Below are positions 24,215 through 32,639 of a stretch of 63,743 nucleotides of DNA, one piece after another; the first letter of the stretch is position 1, and every line of letters begins with the position of its first letter. The DNA comes from Streptomyces tardus. Lineage in GTDB: Bacteria > Actinomycetota > Actinomycetes > Streptomycetales > Streptomycetaceae. The notes beneath the pieces were generated by a model, which was not told the DNA's origin, ran no database searches, and saw nothing but the letters and a program-made list of their open reading frames with translations. A program made the translations under genes and the position numbers. The DNA lies in the NCBI RefSeq assembly GCF_018101125.2, contig NZ_JAELVF020000001.1:2871490-2935232 (forward strand), in the 5' to 3' direction.

Positions 24215-25960
24215 TCAGCCCTTGCTGACGGCGCTGAGGATCTCCGGAAGCCGGTCGGCGGTCCGTGCCGCCGCCACTCGCAGTCCGCCGTAGGCGACCG
24301 CAGTGCCGTACACGACGCCCAGCGGCAGCAGTACCCAGGTCGCTGCCGCGCCACCGTCGCTCAGCACGGCGAGCAGGACGATGAGCGGCAGGCACAGCAG
24401 CGCGCCGACGACCGCGCCCAGGAGGAAGCTGAGGTACGCGAGCGCGCCCTGTCCCGGTGCCACGTTGCGATAGCCGCTGTCCTGCGGAATCGAGTACGGG
24501 TGGTACGCGGAGGAGACCGCGCCGAGCCCCACGAGCACACCGGCGACCGCGAGCGCGATACCGAGCGCGGGCGCGAGACGCCCCCAGTCGTCCAACCTCG
24601 CGGCGGACACCACGACCACCACGACGGTGAACGGGACTGTGATCAGCGCGATGGCCAACGACCGTGCGCGCAGCTCCACATAGGCGTCGCGGCGGTCGGA
24701 GATCGTCGCGGCGACCATCCAGAACGCGGAGGTGTCCTGGCCGAACTGGTTGTACATCAGCAGGCCCATCATGCCGGCGACCCAACAGGCGCTGTAGACA
24801 CTGCCCGAAGTGATGAACGGCATCAGCAGACCGAGGCCGATGGAGGTCGCCCACGCCGTCTTGGTCTTGGGGTCCCGCCAGGCGTAGCGCAGGGTCCGCT
24901 CGATCACCACGGCGGTGCGCCCCTCGGGGAGCAGCCGGCCGAGGCCGCGCTGGGCCGAGTCGCCGGACGGCTTGCGGGTCTTGTCCTGCGCGGGCTGGAT
25001 GGTGGAGGAGTCGGGGTCGACCATCAGCCGCGTCAGGCTGCGCAGCCACCACCAGAGCAGGGCGAGGAGCGCGAGCGCCGTGGTCGCCAGTCCGAGAGCC
25101 GCGAGGGCGTACTCCCCGGCGCCGGCGGCGCGTACGGCTTCGACCGCCGAGGCGGGCGGCAGCCACCGCAGGACGTCGGAGTAGGGGCGCAGCGCGCCGA
25201 GCCCGCCCTGGTCGCCGATCTGCTGGAGCCCGAGGTTCACGGCCTGCATGCCGAAGGCGATCATCAACCCGCTGAGCAGCGCGAGGTCCTTGCCCTTGCG
25301 GCTGGCGAGCATCCGGCTGTTGGCCGTGGCCACTGCTCTGGCCAGCGCCACACAGGTCAGCAGTACGAGCGGTACGGCCAGCACACCGACGAGCGCCCCT
25401 GCCGCTCCGTGCGCGAGGGCCAGCGTGCAGCCGAGCGCCAGCAGCAGGGTGAAGAGCGGGCCCACACCGATCAACGAGGACGCTGTCAGCGCTGCCAGCA
25501 GTGGTCGCGGTCGCAGCGGCAGCATGGCCATGCGACCGGGGTCGAGGGTCTCGTCCCCGCCACCGGCGAAGAGCGGCAGCACCGCCCAGCCCAGCGCCGT
25601 GGTCGCGGTGAGGAAGACAGCGAGCGCGTCTGCGTTGACCCGCCCCCGCATGGCGAGCAGGCCGAGCAGCAGCAGCCCGCCGACGACCACCGCCAGTACG
25701 GCCGCGGTGACGAAGGCCGCGGTCCGACCGGCCGACTGCTGAAGGCCGTTGGCCAGCAGCGACCACTTCAGCCGCACCATCGTGCCGGTGACAGCGGGGC
25801 CGGAGGGCACGGCCCGTGCTCCCGCGGGCGCGGGCGCTGCCACGGAGGGGGACTGCGGGCCGGCAGGGGTTTCCGGAGCGGAGGGGGCGGGCGTCCCGTC
25901 GGCCGGGGCGGCGCCCGTCGCGGTCGGGTCGGTGCTCTCCCGGTCTGCGGCCGGCTTCAT
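24215..25960 (-). CDS. ABC-2-type transporter, membrane subunit
   Basis: A 581-residue polytopic protein starting at ATG 25960, which overlaps the stop of the ATPase gene. The first 57 residues are a Pro/Ala-rich cytoplasmic tail; about twelve hydrophobic segments follow in two groups separated by a soluble loop near residues 315-365 (DPDSSTIQPAQDKTRKPSGD). There is no nucleotide-binding motif. It resembles large ABC-2 exporter permeases of actinobacteria, which work as the partner of the ATPase encoded immediately upstream. Substrate is not predictable; the VOC/TipAS genes downstream make a drug or peptide possible but this is weak. Confidence 0.85.
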   Translation of the reverse strand: MKPAADRESTDPTATGAAPADGTPAPSAPETPAGPQSPSVAAPAPAGARAVPSGPAVTGTMVRLKWSLLANGLQQSAGRTAAFVTAAVLAVVVGGLLLLGLLAMRGRVNADALAVFLTATTALGWAVLPLFAGGGDETLDPGRMAMLPLRPRPLLAALTASSLIGVGPLFTLLLALGCTLALAHGAAGALVGVLAVPLVLLTCVALARAVATANSRMLASRKGKDLALLSGLMIAFGMQAVNLGLQQIGDQGGLGALRPYSDVLRWLPPASAVEAVRAAGAGEYALAALGLATTALALLALLWWWLRSLTRLMVDPDSSTIQPAQDKTRKPSGDSAQRGLGRLLPEGRTAVVIERTLRYAWRDPKTKTAWATSIGLGLLMPFITSGSVYSACWVAGMMGLLMYNQFGQDTSAFWMVAATISDRRDAYVELRARSLAIALITVPFTVVVVVVSAARLDDWGRLAPALGIALAVAGVLVGLGAVSSAYHPYSIPQDSGYRNVAPGQGALAYLSFLLGAVVGALLCLPLIVLLAVLSDGGAAATWVLLPLGVVYGTAVAYGGLRVAAARTADRLPEILSAVSKG

Positions 25961-26853
25961 CGCGAACCGCCGTCCGCGGCAGCCGGGTTGGGGCCGGTGG
26001 GGTCGGGAGTGGCTGCGGCGGCCGGGGCCGCTGTGGCGACGTCCGCCGTGCCGCCGAGCCAGTCCAGTTCGTGGCCGCTGCCGCGTTCGCCGGCGCCGAC
26101 CAGCTCCAGGAAGGCCTCCTGGAGCGACGACGCCTCGCCGCGCACCTCGCTGACCGGGCCCTGCGCGCGGATACGGCCGGCGGCCATCACCGCGACCCAG
26201 TCGCAGAGCGACTCCACCAGCTCCATGACATGGCTGGAGAAGACGACCGTCGCGCCCGAGCCCGTGTAGCGCTCCAGAACGCCCCGGATGGTCTGGGCGG
26301 AGACCGGGTCGACGCCTTCGAACGGCTCGTCGAGGAAGAGGACTTCCGGATTGTGGAGCAGAGCTGCGGCCAGACCGATCTTCTTCCGCATACCGGTCGA
26401 GTAGTCCACGACCAGCTTGTGCTGGGAGGCGGACAGATCGAGCACGTCCAGCAGCTGACCGGCCCTGCGCTCCGTCTCGGCCTTGGAGAGTCCGCGCAAC
26501 TGGCCGGTGTACAGGAGCAGTTCACGGCCCGAGAGCCGCTCGAAGAGGCGCAGCCCCTCGGGCAGTACGCCGATGCGGGCCTTCACCGATACGGGGTCGG
26601 CCCACACATCGTGCCCGGAGATCCGCACCGTGCCCGAGTCCGGCCGCAGCAGGCCGGTGACCATCGAGAGCGTGGTGGTCTTGCCCGCGCCGTTTGGTCC
26701 GACCAGCCCGACGAAGCGGCCTGCGGGAAGTTCGAGGTCGACGCCCGCGACGGCGACGTGTTCGCCGAATCGCTTCCACAGGCCCTCGATCCGGACCGCC
26801 GCGGCGCCCCCGGCCGGTGTGTGGACGTCGGGTTCTACCGGCTGGCTGGACAC
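25957..26853 (-). CDS. ABC transporter ATP-binding subunit
   Basis: A 298-residue ATPase from GTG 26853, with GAGGGGG 5 bases upstream; the open frame continues 5' but lacks conserved sequence. Walker A is GPNGAGKTTT, the signature is YSTGMRKKIG (variant of LSGGQ), Walker B is VLFLDEPFEGVD and the switch His is in FSSHVME. It powers the membrane subunit with which it overlaps by 4 bases. The Ala/Pro-rich C-terminal 40 residues are typical linker sequence. The signature Y-S-T-G is common in ABC-2 exporters with CcmA/YbhF-like ATPases. Confidence 0.92.
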   Translation of the reverse strand: MSSQPVEPDVHTPAGGAAAVRIEGLWKRFGEHVAVAGVDLELPAGRFVGLVGPNGAGKTTTLSMVTGLLRPDSGTVRISGHDVWADPVSVKARIGVLPEGLRLFERLSGRELLLYTGQLRGLSKAETERRAGQLLDVLDLSASQHKLVVDYSTGMRKKIGLAAALLHNPEVLFLDEPFEGVDPVSAQTIRGVLERYTGSGATVVFSSHVMELVESLCDWVAVMAAGRIRAQGPVSEVRGEASSLQEAFLELVGAGERGSGHELDWLGGTADVATAAPAAAATPDPTGPNPAAADGGSR

Positions 26854-27262
26854 GTGGCCCCCTCGCGTACGTACCGCGGGGCCCGGGACGCGGCTGCGAC
26901 GCCGCGGCAGAACCCCCGTTCTCCCGGCCACCCTACGGCCCTCGCGGATGTCGCCGGCAAGCCCTCGGGACGGGCGGCTCGCCACTCGTGAGCAGCCCGT
27001 CCCCTCCGTCCCGCTTCGCCCCGCGCGGGGCGAAGCGGGAGTGTGAGCGGGAGCACGCGCGAAGCGAAAGCGAGCCGGGCCGGGAACGCGAAGGCGAAGG
27101 CGAAGGCGAGCGGGACGAGGACCGGGTCGTGGGGCGCAAGGCGCCGGGCGCGGAGAGTCGGGGCGCGAGCGCGAGAAGCCGGACACGGGGCGGCGGGAGC
27201 AGCAGCCGCCGGGGTGACCCCGGCGTACGGGAGCAGCAGCCCTACCGCGCGGCTCCGGGCGC
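26854..27262. other. Intergenic stretch with a perfect 30-base palindrome
   Basis: No gene is supported. The palindrome is listed separately. Around 27085-27110 there are several AAGGCG repeats, which are simple sequence. The leader of the ATPase gene occupies the left end. Confidence 0.5.
27010..27039 (-). terminator. Perfect 30-base palindrome, probable terminator
   Basis: CCCGCTTCGCCCCGC (27010-27024) is followed directly by its reverse complement (27025-27039). It lies about 220 bases downstream of the primase-like gene on the minus strand and upstream of the ABC ATPase gene, separating the two units. A very stable cruciform or RNA hairpin is expected. Confidence 0.6.
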
Positions 27263-27952
27263 TCAGCCGGCGCGGGCGGCGGCGGCCTCCTGCCCGCAGG
27301 CGTACGCGAGTTGGGCGATGACCTCCTCCGCGTTCGGCAGCCAGCGGTTGGCGGCGTTGGGCTGCCGCACCCACTGGACCAGGCCCCGGCGCATCCGGGT
27401 CGGCGGGGCTGCGACCCAGTGGCCCTCGCCGTGCGTCACCAGGTCGATGGCGCCCGGCGACCAGCCCTGGCGGCGCACCAGATCGGGCACGGTGGCGGCG
27501 GCGCCCGGCAGCACCAGGAAGAGCATCCGGCCGTACGGGGTGCAGGTGACCGGTCCGACGTCCAGCCCCATCCGCTCCATCCTGGCCAGGGCGAGGCAAC
27601 CGGCGATCTCCGGCACGTCGATCGCGTCGAACGCGCGGCCGGTGGGCATCAACACCGAGGCGAGCGGCCTGCGTTCCCACAGGCGACGGGCTGCGGAGGC
27701 GCTTCCAGTGGCCTGCTCGGCCCACCCCCCGTCCCGGGGGTGCGCGCCCGGCGCATCGCAGCGCGCCGTGCCACAGCTGCACCGGGGCACACCGTCGACG
27801 GTCTCCAGCCAGGTGCCGGGGAAGACGTCCCAGGCACGTTCCTTCGCGTACTGCACCGCGTGTTCGAGGATTCCGCGGTCACGCTGTGCGGGGATACGGC
27901 GGGTGGGCGCTGCCGGCGAGGCGGCCCTGTCAGCTGCGATGGTCTCTTCCAC
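27263..27952 (-). CDS. Bifunctional DNA primase/polymerase-like protein
   Basis: A 229-residue protein; GTG 27952 gives the family start MEETIAADR, GTG 27961 is also in frame. It matches the short Prim-Pol-like proteins found as single chromosomal genes in Streptomyces: ERAWDVFPGTWLETVDGVPR, a Cys/His cluster C-x-C-x(4)-C-x(5)-H (CSCGTARCDAPGAH), SVLMPTGRAFDAIDVPE and GHWVAAPPTRM near the end. The catalytic acidic triad of true archaeo-eukaryotic primases is not obvious, so catalytic activity should be doubted. It is not beside any replication or plasmid gene. Confidence 0.82.
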   Translation of the reverse strand: MEETIAADRAASPAAPTRRIPAQRDRGILEHAVQYAKERAWDVFPGTWLETVDGVPRCSCGTARCDAPGAHPRDGGWAEQATGSASAARRLWERRPLASVLMPTGRAFDAIDVPEIAGCLALARMERMGLDVGPVTCTPYGRMLFLVLPGAAATVPDLVRRQGWSPGAIDLVTHGEGHWVAAPPTRMRRGLVQWVRQPNAANRWLPNAEEVIAQLAYACGQEAAAARAG

Positions 27953-28337
27953 GCATGTCACAACTCCGTTGCGGGGGAAGGGTTACGGGGCCGGACACTC
28001 ACGGCGCGCGGTTGCTCCCCGAGGGCGCATCGGAGCACGGCCGGTGGTACTCGTGCGAGCCGGTCGGCCCGCGAGCGGGGGTACTTGGGAGTAAGTGTCC
28101 TCGGGCGGTTGTTCGGTCGTTGTCATGCTTCGAGCGGTTAGAGCTGTTTCCCGCATTCACGCCGTTTTCGCGGGGAACTGATGCTTCGATCCGTGTACCG
28201 CCTCGACCGGGCGGACGCCTCGGGGCCCCGGACGCGACCACGACCACCACGACCACCACCTTCACCCGGACCGCCGGGACAACCCGGTCGTCTCGAGCAC
28301 GAGTCGTACCAGACCGCTTTTCTAAGGGGAGCCGCCG
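27953..28337. other. Divergent intergenic stretch between primase-like and regulator genes
   Basis: No gene is supported. There is a run of CGACCAC/CACCAC trinucleotide-like repeats at about 28225-28262, and A+T-richer stretches near 28110-28160 that may carry promoters of either gene. I could not define boxes. Confidence 0.4.
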
Positions 28338-29726
28338 ATGGCCGCACGACCTCTTGTCGCCAGACAGCCCAACGAACAGCTCGCCGGGCTGATCCGCGAG
28401 GCGTCCTGCTCGCACGCGGGACTCGCACGCCGCGTCAATCTGGTGGGCGCCGAGCACGGGATCGATCTGCGGTACGACAAGACCTCCGTGGCGCGTTGGC
28501 TGCGCGGTCAGCAGCCGCGCGGCAGGGCACCCGAGGCCATCGCCGAGGCGCTGGGCCGCAAGCTCGGCCGTACGGTCGGGCTCGACGACATCGGCATGTC
28601 GCGCGACAGCGGTGCGGGCAGCGCCGGTCTCCACTTCGCCGGCAGCCTGCCCGCGGCCGTCGAGGCGGCCCGCGAGCTGTGGCGCGGCGATGTGGGCGGG
28701 CGGGAGTCGCTCGGCAGTCGCTCCGTGGCCGCCTCGGCCCTGGTGGAGCCCAGCCGGGACTGGCTGATCGGCATTCCGGACCAGCGCGTCGCGCACAGCG
28801 GGGCCGCCGGTCGGGTGGGCCTGGCCGACGTACTGGCGATCGAGGCGACCACCGAGGCGTTCGCCGAACTCGACCACCGGTTCGGCAGCGGCAATCTGCG
28901 TCCGGCGGTCGTGCACTACCTGGACAGCGTGGTGTCCGAACTCCTGGCCGGCACCTATCGCGAGTCCATCGGCCGGCGGCTGTTCGCCGCCGCCGCCCGA
29001 CTGACCGAACTGGCCGGGTACATGGCCGTCGACAGCGGAGAACCCGGCCTGGCCCAGCGCTACTACATCCAGGCGCTGCGGCTGGCGCAGGCCGCCGACG
29101 ACCGGCCGTACGGCGGCTACGTGCTGGCCGGAATGAGTCATCTGGCGTGCGAACTGGGCAGTCCGCGGGAGATCAGCCAGCTCGCCCGCGCGGCCCAGGA
29201 GGGCACCAGAGGACTGGTCTCGCCGCGTACGTCCGCGATGTTCCACGCCGCCGAGGCGCGCGGCCACGCGGCGGTCGGCGACGCCCACGCCTGCCAACTT
29301 GCCGCCGGCCGGGCCCTGACGGCCATGGACCGTGCCGGCAGCGCCCCGGCCGGGGTGGACGAGCCCCGCTGGATCGCCCACTTCGACCACGCCTACCTCG
29401 CCGACGAACTCGCCCACTGCCACCGCGATCTCGGACAGACGCTGCCCGCGATCCGCCGGGCCGAGGAGGCGCTGGCCGCACTGCCCGCCGACCGCACCAG
29501 GCGACGGGCGATCGACCTCCTGCTGCTGGCCCAGGCCAGGCTGCAACTGGGGGAGTTGGGGCATGCCTGCGGGACCGCGACGGCCGCGGTCAAGCTTCTG
29601 GGCGGGCTGCGCTCGACGCTCGGGCAGCAGTATCTGGACACCTTCCGCAGCCGGTTGGTACCCCACGGCAGGGAGCGGGAAGTGCGGGACTTCACCGCCC
29701 GTCTCCAGGGGTTGACCGTGAGTTGA
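28338..29726 (+). CDS. Streptomyces regulator with N-terminal HTH-like and TPR-like regions (NsdA-like)
   Basis: A 462-residue protein from ATG 28338; AAGGGGAG precedes it. The first 75 residues look like a degenerate Xre-type helix-turn-helix (HAGLARRVNLVGAEHGIDLR, TSVARWLRGQQPRGRAPEAI). From about 150 on it is all-helical with TPR-like repeats (RYYIQALRLAQAADD, AAGRALTAMDRAG, AIRRAEEALAALPAD). The arrangement is that of NsdA-type regulators, which repress sporulation and antibiotic production in Streptomyces; orthology to nsdA itself is not established. It is a single-gene unit followed by the rearranged gene. Confidence 0.78.
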   Translation: MAARPLVARQPNEQLAGLIREASCSHAGLARRVNLVGAEHGIDLRYDKTSVARWLRGQQPRGRAPEAIAEALGRKLGRTVGLDDIGMSRDSGAGSAGLHFAGSLPAAVEAARELWRGDVGGRESLGSRSVAASALVEPSRDWLIGIPDQRVAHSGAAGRVGLADVLAIEATTEAFAELDHRFGSGNLRPAVVHYLDSVVSELLAGTYRESIGRRLFAAAARLTELAGYMAVDSGEPGLAQRYYIQALRLAQAADDRPYGGYVLAGMSHLACELGSPREISQLARAAQEGTRGLVSPRTSAMFHAAEARGHAAVGDAHACQLAAGRALTAMDRAGSAPAGVDEPRWIAHFDHAYLADELAHCHRDLGQTLPAIRRAEEALAALPADRTRRRAIDLLLLAQARLQLGELGHACGTATAAVKLLGGLRSTLGQQYLDTFRSRLVPHGREREVRDFTARLQGLTVS

Positions 29727-30261
29727 GGCACCGGTCGGGGCGAGCAGAACGGAGGGCGGTACGCCGGTATGGGTGCGACCAGCGGGGATGGGGGTCGGTG
29801 TCCCGGACATGCGGTTTCGTCCGGGGGACGGCGTGGTCTGGTGTGCGAATGAACCGGTAGCGTGAACCGACGGTTTCGCGGGCCGAGGCAGCCCGACACA
29901 GGCCCAGCCACGCCCCAGTTGCAAGGAGTTCCGGTGACAGCGCAGTACGGACAGGGCGACGCCCCGCGTGAGGGCGTGGTGCTCCCCTCCGGCGGTGACC
30001 GGCCCACCGGTGAGGACCGCGACCGGATGGCCGACCAGGCTCCTGCTGCGGGCACCCCCTGGGGCACCCCTTGGGGTCCGGAGTCCGCGCCCGCGGCGGG
30101 CCAGGACGCGAACGCCGGCTCCGGATACGGGTATCCGTCGCACGACGGCGGCACCGGGTACGGGTATCCGTCGCACGACGGCGGCACGGGCGGCGCCGGG
30201 TACGGCTACCCGCAGTCCGCCCCGCAGCCCGGGTACGGCTACCCGCAGTCCCCGCCGCAGC

Positions 30262-30393
30262 CCGGGTACGGCTACCCGCCGGTCGACGACGGTACGAGCG
30301 GTTACGGCTATCCGGGGGCCGGTGCGTCCGCACCGGCCCCCGGATAGCCGTAACCGCTCGTACCGTCGTCGACCGGCGGGTAGCCGTACCCGG
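30262..30393. repeat. Fold-back inverted repeat, 65-base arms
   Basis: Bases 30262-30326 are the exact reverse complement of 30329-30393 around the two bases TC. The left arm is coding sequence of the GYGYP repeat region; the right arm is its inverted copy and introduces the premature stop. It marks the left end of the inverted segment. Confidence 0.88.
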
Positions 30394-30474
30394 CGCCGCC
30401 GGATGCCAGGACCCGGACGGCGAACCGCCGGAGGTCCGGTCCGCGGCGTGCGGCTCGGGGGTGTACGGGCCGGG

Positions 30475-30526
30475 GGCGTGCGCGGGAGTGGACTCCGGGA
30501 GCGGGCCCGGGAGTTGGGCCTGCTGC
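30475..30526. repeat. Inverted copy of 30859-30909
   Basis: The stretch GGCGTGCGCGGGAGTGGACT and onward at 30475 is the reverse complement of the stretch ending at 30909. Thus codons for QAQLPGPLPESTPAHA occur once in each orientation, as do the codons for RTSGGSPSGSWHPAAPG (30395-30450 inverted and 30985-31038 direct). Confidence 0.75.
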
Positions 30527-30739
30527 TGGTACGCCGAGGGCGGGGCGTGCAGCTCCGGAGCGCCCGGCATCGGCCCGGGCCGCGCGGAGGGGGGCAACGG
30601 CTGCGCGGCGACGGGCGGCACGGCCGGGGGCGCGATCGGCGGCGCCGCAGGCGGCATCGGCGCTCCGGCGTGCGGCCCGGCGGGTGAGGCCGCGGGCGGG
30701 CCTGCGGGCGGCAGCGGTACGGACGCGGGGGGCGGCACG

Positions 30740-30868
30740 GGCGGCGCCGGGCGGCGACGCCGACTCGACGCAGTTCCTGCCGCCGCAGAGCGACAGCGCC
30801 GCGCACCTGCCGCAGCAGCCGCACGAGGGGATGGACGCCACCCAGTACATACCGGCGCAGCAGGCCCA
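30740..30868 (+). repeat. 129-base direct repeat (second copy at 31028-31156)
   Basis: Identical copies lie 288 bases apart and encode GDADSTQFLPPQSDSAAHLP through the QQAQ end. The first copy follows the inverted segment; the second sits where the intact protein would be expected to have it after SGSWHPAAPG. Duplication therefore accompanied the inversion. Confidence 0.88.
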
Positions 30869-32303
30869 ACTCCCGGGCCCGCTCCCGGAGTCCACTCCCG
30901 CGCACGCCGCGGACCCGTACACCCCCGAGCCGCACGCCGCGGACCCGTACAGCCCCGAGCCGTACAGTCCCGGGCCGTACGCCGCGGACCGGACCTCCGG
31001 CGGTTCGCCGTCCGGGTCCTGGCATCCGGCGGCGCCGGGCGGCGACGCCGACTCGACGCAGTTCCTGCCGCCGCAGAGCGACAGCGCCGCGCACCTGCCG
31101 CAGCAGCCGCACGAGGGGATGGACGCCACCCAGTACATACCGGCGCAGCAGGCCCAGGAGATGGACGCGACGCAGTTCATCCCGCCGCAGTCGGGGGAGG
31201 CGTTGGACGCCACCCAGGTCATCCCGCCCTACGCCGACGGCCCCTCCGGCCCGCAGCAGCCCGGATCCGCGCCGCACGGCCCGCACGGCCACGAGCCGCA
31301 GAAGCGGAGTGCGCAGAACGCGTCCGACCGGCCGGTGCCCGAGGCGCCGGGCCGCGCTCCGTACGGCATCCGCCCGGGAGCGCCCGGGGACCGGCAGCCG
31401 CCCGCCGAGTTCGAGATGCTCTTCCGCCCCGACAACGGCGATCGGCCGGCCGGGCGCGCGGGTCGGTTGCCCGACAGCGGGACCCAGCCGCTGCCCGTGT
31501 TCGAGAACGCCGTCGCCTCCCAGTCGGCCTCGACGGCACCCCGCAAGGACACTCTCGGCGCACCGGAGCCCACGCCGCGCAGCCGGCGTGCCGGTGCCTC
31601 GGGCGGGCAGAACGGCGGACACGGCGGTTCCGGCGGCCACGGCGGCGGTTCGGGCGGCGGTCGTCGTCGTCCGCTGCTGATCGGCGCGGGCGGCCTCGCG
31701 CTGCTGGTGGCCGCGGGCCTGCTCGGGGGTGCCGCCCTCGGCGGGGGCGACGACGACGGCAAGGAGGACAAGGCGGGCTCCTCCTCCCAGGCAGACGAGG
31801 ACAAGGACCCGGAGCCGAGCCCCGAGCCGTCGGAGGAGAAGCCGGATCCGGCCGAGGCGCAGGCCAAGGAGCTGGACAAGCTGCTTGCCGACAGCAACAA
31901 CAGCCGGGACGCGGTGATCCGTTCCGTGGAGAACATCAAGAAGTGCGAGAAGCTGCCCGAGGCCGCGGCCGACCTCAAGGACGCGGCGGCGCAGCGCAAC
32001 AGCCTCGTCGTCCGCCTCGACAAGCTGACCCTCGACAAGGTCCCGCAGCACCAGGCTCTGACGGACCAGTTGCGCAAGGCGTGGCGGGCCTCGGAGTCGG
32101 CGGACAAGCACTACGCGTCCTGGGCGAACGAGGTCAGGCGTCCGCAGTTCTGCAAGGACGGGAAGGCGCGTCACACCCCGCACCTGGCTCGCGGCAACCG
32201 CGAGAGCGGGACCGCCACCAAGGCCAAGGTGGAAGCTGCCAAGCTGTGGAACCCGACGGCCCGCGCCCACAAGCTGCCCGAGCGCCAGCCCACCCAGCTC
32301 TGA

Positions 32304-32639
32304 CCCGCCCCGCCCGGCCGACCCCGACCGTGCCGACCGACCGCGACCGCGCGACCGACCGCGCCGACCCGACGGGGCGACTCGACGGGGGCGACCCGAC
32401 GGGGCGACTCGACGGGAACGAGTTGTCGAGCCGGGCCGACCCGCTGCGACGGGGCCGGAGTCGTGGCAGAAGCCGGAGCCGAGCGGGAGCGGGCCGAGCC
32501 CGGGCGGAAGCCGCGGAGGCTCCGACTCGGGCGCCCCACAGGTCAGTTGCGCAGCCGGCCGGTCGGACAGCCGGCCGGCTGCACCGTCGTGGGCCGGCTG
32601 CTCTGTAGGACGGCTTCCGCGGGCCTGCTGCTCCGCAGC
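32304..32639. other. Convergent intergenic stretch: repeats and a terminator hairpin
   Basis: No gene is supported. A unit GACCCGACGGGGCGACTCGA plus GGG occurs twice in a row around 32366-32415. The hairpin at 32551-32582 is listed separately. Both neighbouring genes end here. Confidence 0.5.
32551..32582. terminator. Bidirectional terminator hairpin
   Basis: Arms GCAGCCGGCCGG (32551-32562) and CCGGCCGGCTGC (32571-32582) pair perfectly over 12 bases with an 8-base loop, between the convergent membrane-protein and substrate-binding-protein genes. Confidence 0.65.

Larger units (their letters stand above)
29934..32303 (+). pseudogene. Proline/glutamine-rich membrane protein gene broken by an internal inversion
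   Basis: The gene starts at GTG 29934 (AAGGAG 5 bases upstream) with VTAQYGQGDAPREG and GYGYP repeats, then stops at 30345 after a fold-back. The reading frame resumes on the plus strand at about 30750 (GDADSTQFLPPQ, MDATQYIP repeats), continues through a membrane segment (LLIGAGGLALLVAAGLLGG) and ends with a conserved extracellular domain (NSRDAVIRSVENIKKCEKL) at 32303. The part between, about 30394-30735, reads as sensible protein only on the minus strand (PELHAPPSAYQQQAQ), so that segment is inverted. The C-terminal domain is familiar from intact Streptomyces proteins of unknown function. As it stands no full product can be made. Confidence 0.82.

Noticed and set aside
23357..26269. A 970-codon plus-strand frame opposite the MerR, VOC and ABC genes
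   Set aside because: Composition is His/Gln/Arg noise typical of an antisense shadow, and the opposite strand encodes clear families.
23546..26853. A small antibiotic resistance/biosynthesis cluster (VOC, TipAS MerR, ABC exporter)
   Set aside because: There are no biosynthetic enzymes, and the exporter and the VOC-merR unit are separated by about 120 bases with a candidate promoter; a resistance role is possible but a cluster is not supported.
27263..27952. Primase-polymerase gene as evidence of an integrated plasmid
   Set aside because: This short Prim-Pol-like protein is, as I recall, a regular single chromosomal gene in Streptomyces; no integrase, replication, transfer gene or att site is near.
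27999..32270. A 1423-codon minus-strand open frame across the regulator and membrane-protein genes
   Set aside because: It has no recognisable domain, is low-complexity Arg/Pro/Gly, and lies antisense to well-supported genes; long open antisense frames are expected at this G+C content. Only its part over 30345-30738 is meaningful, as the inverted gene segment.
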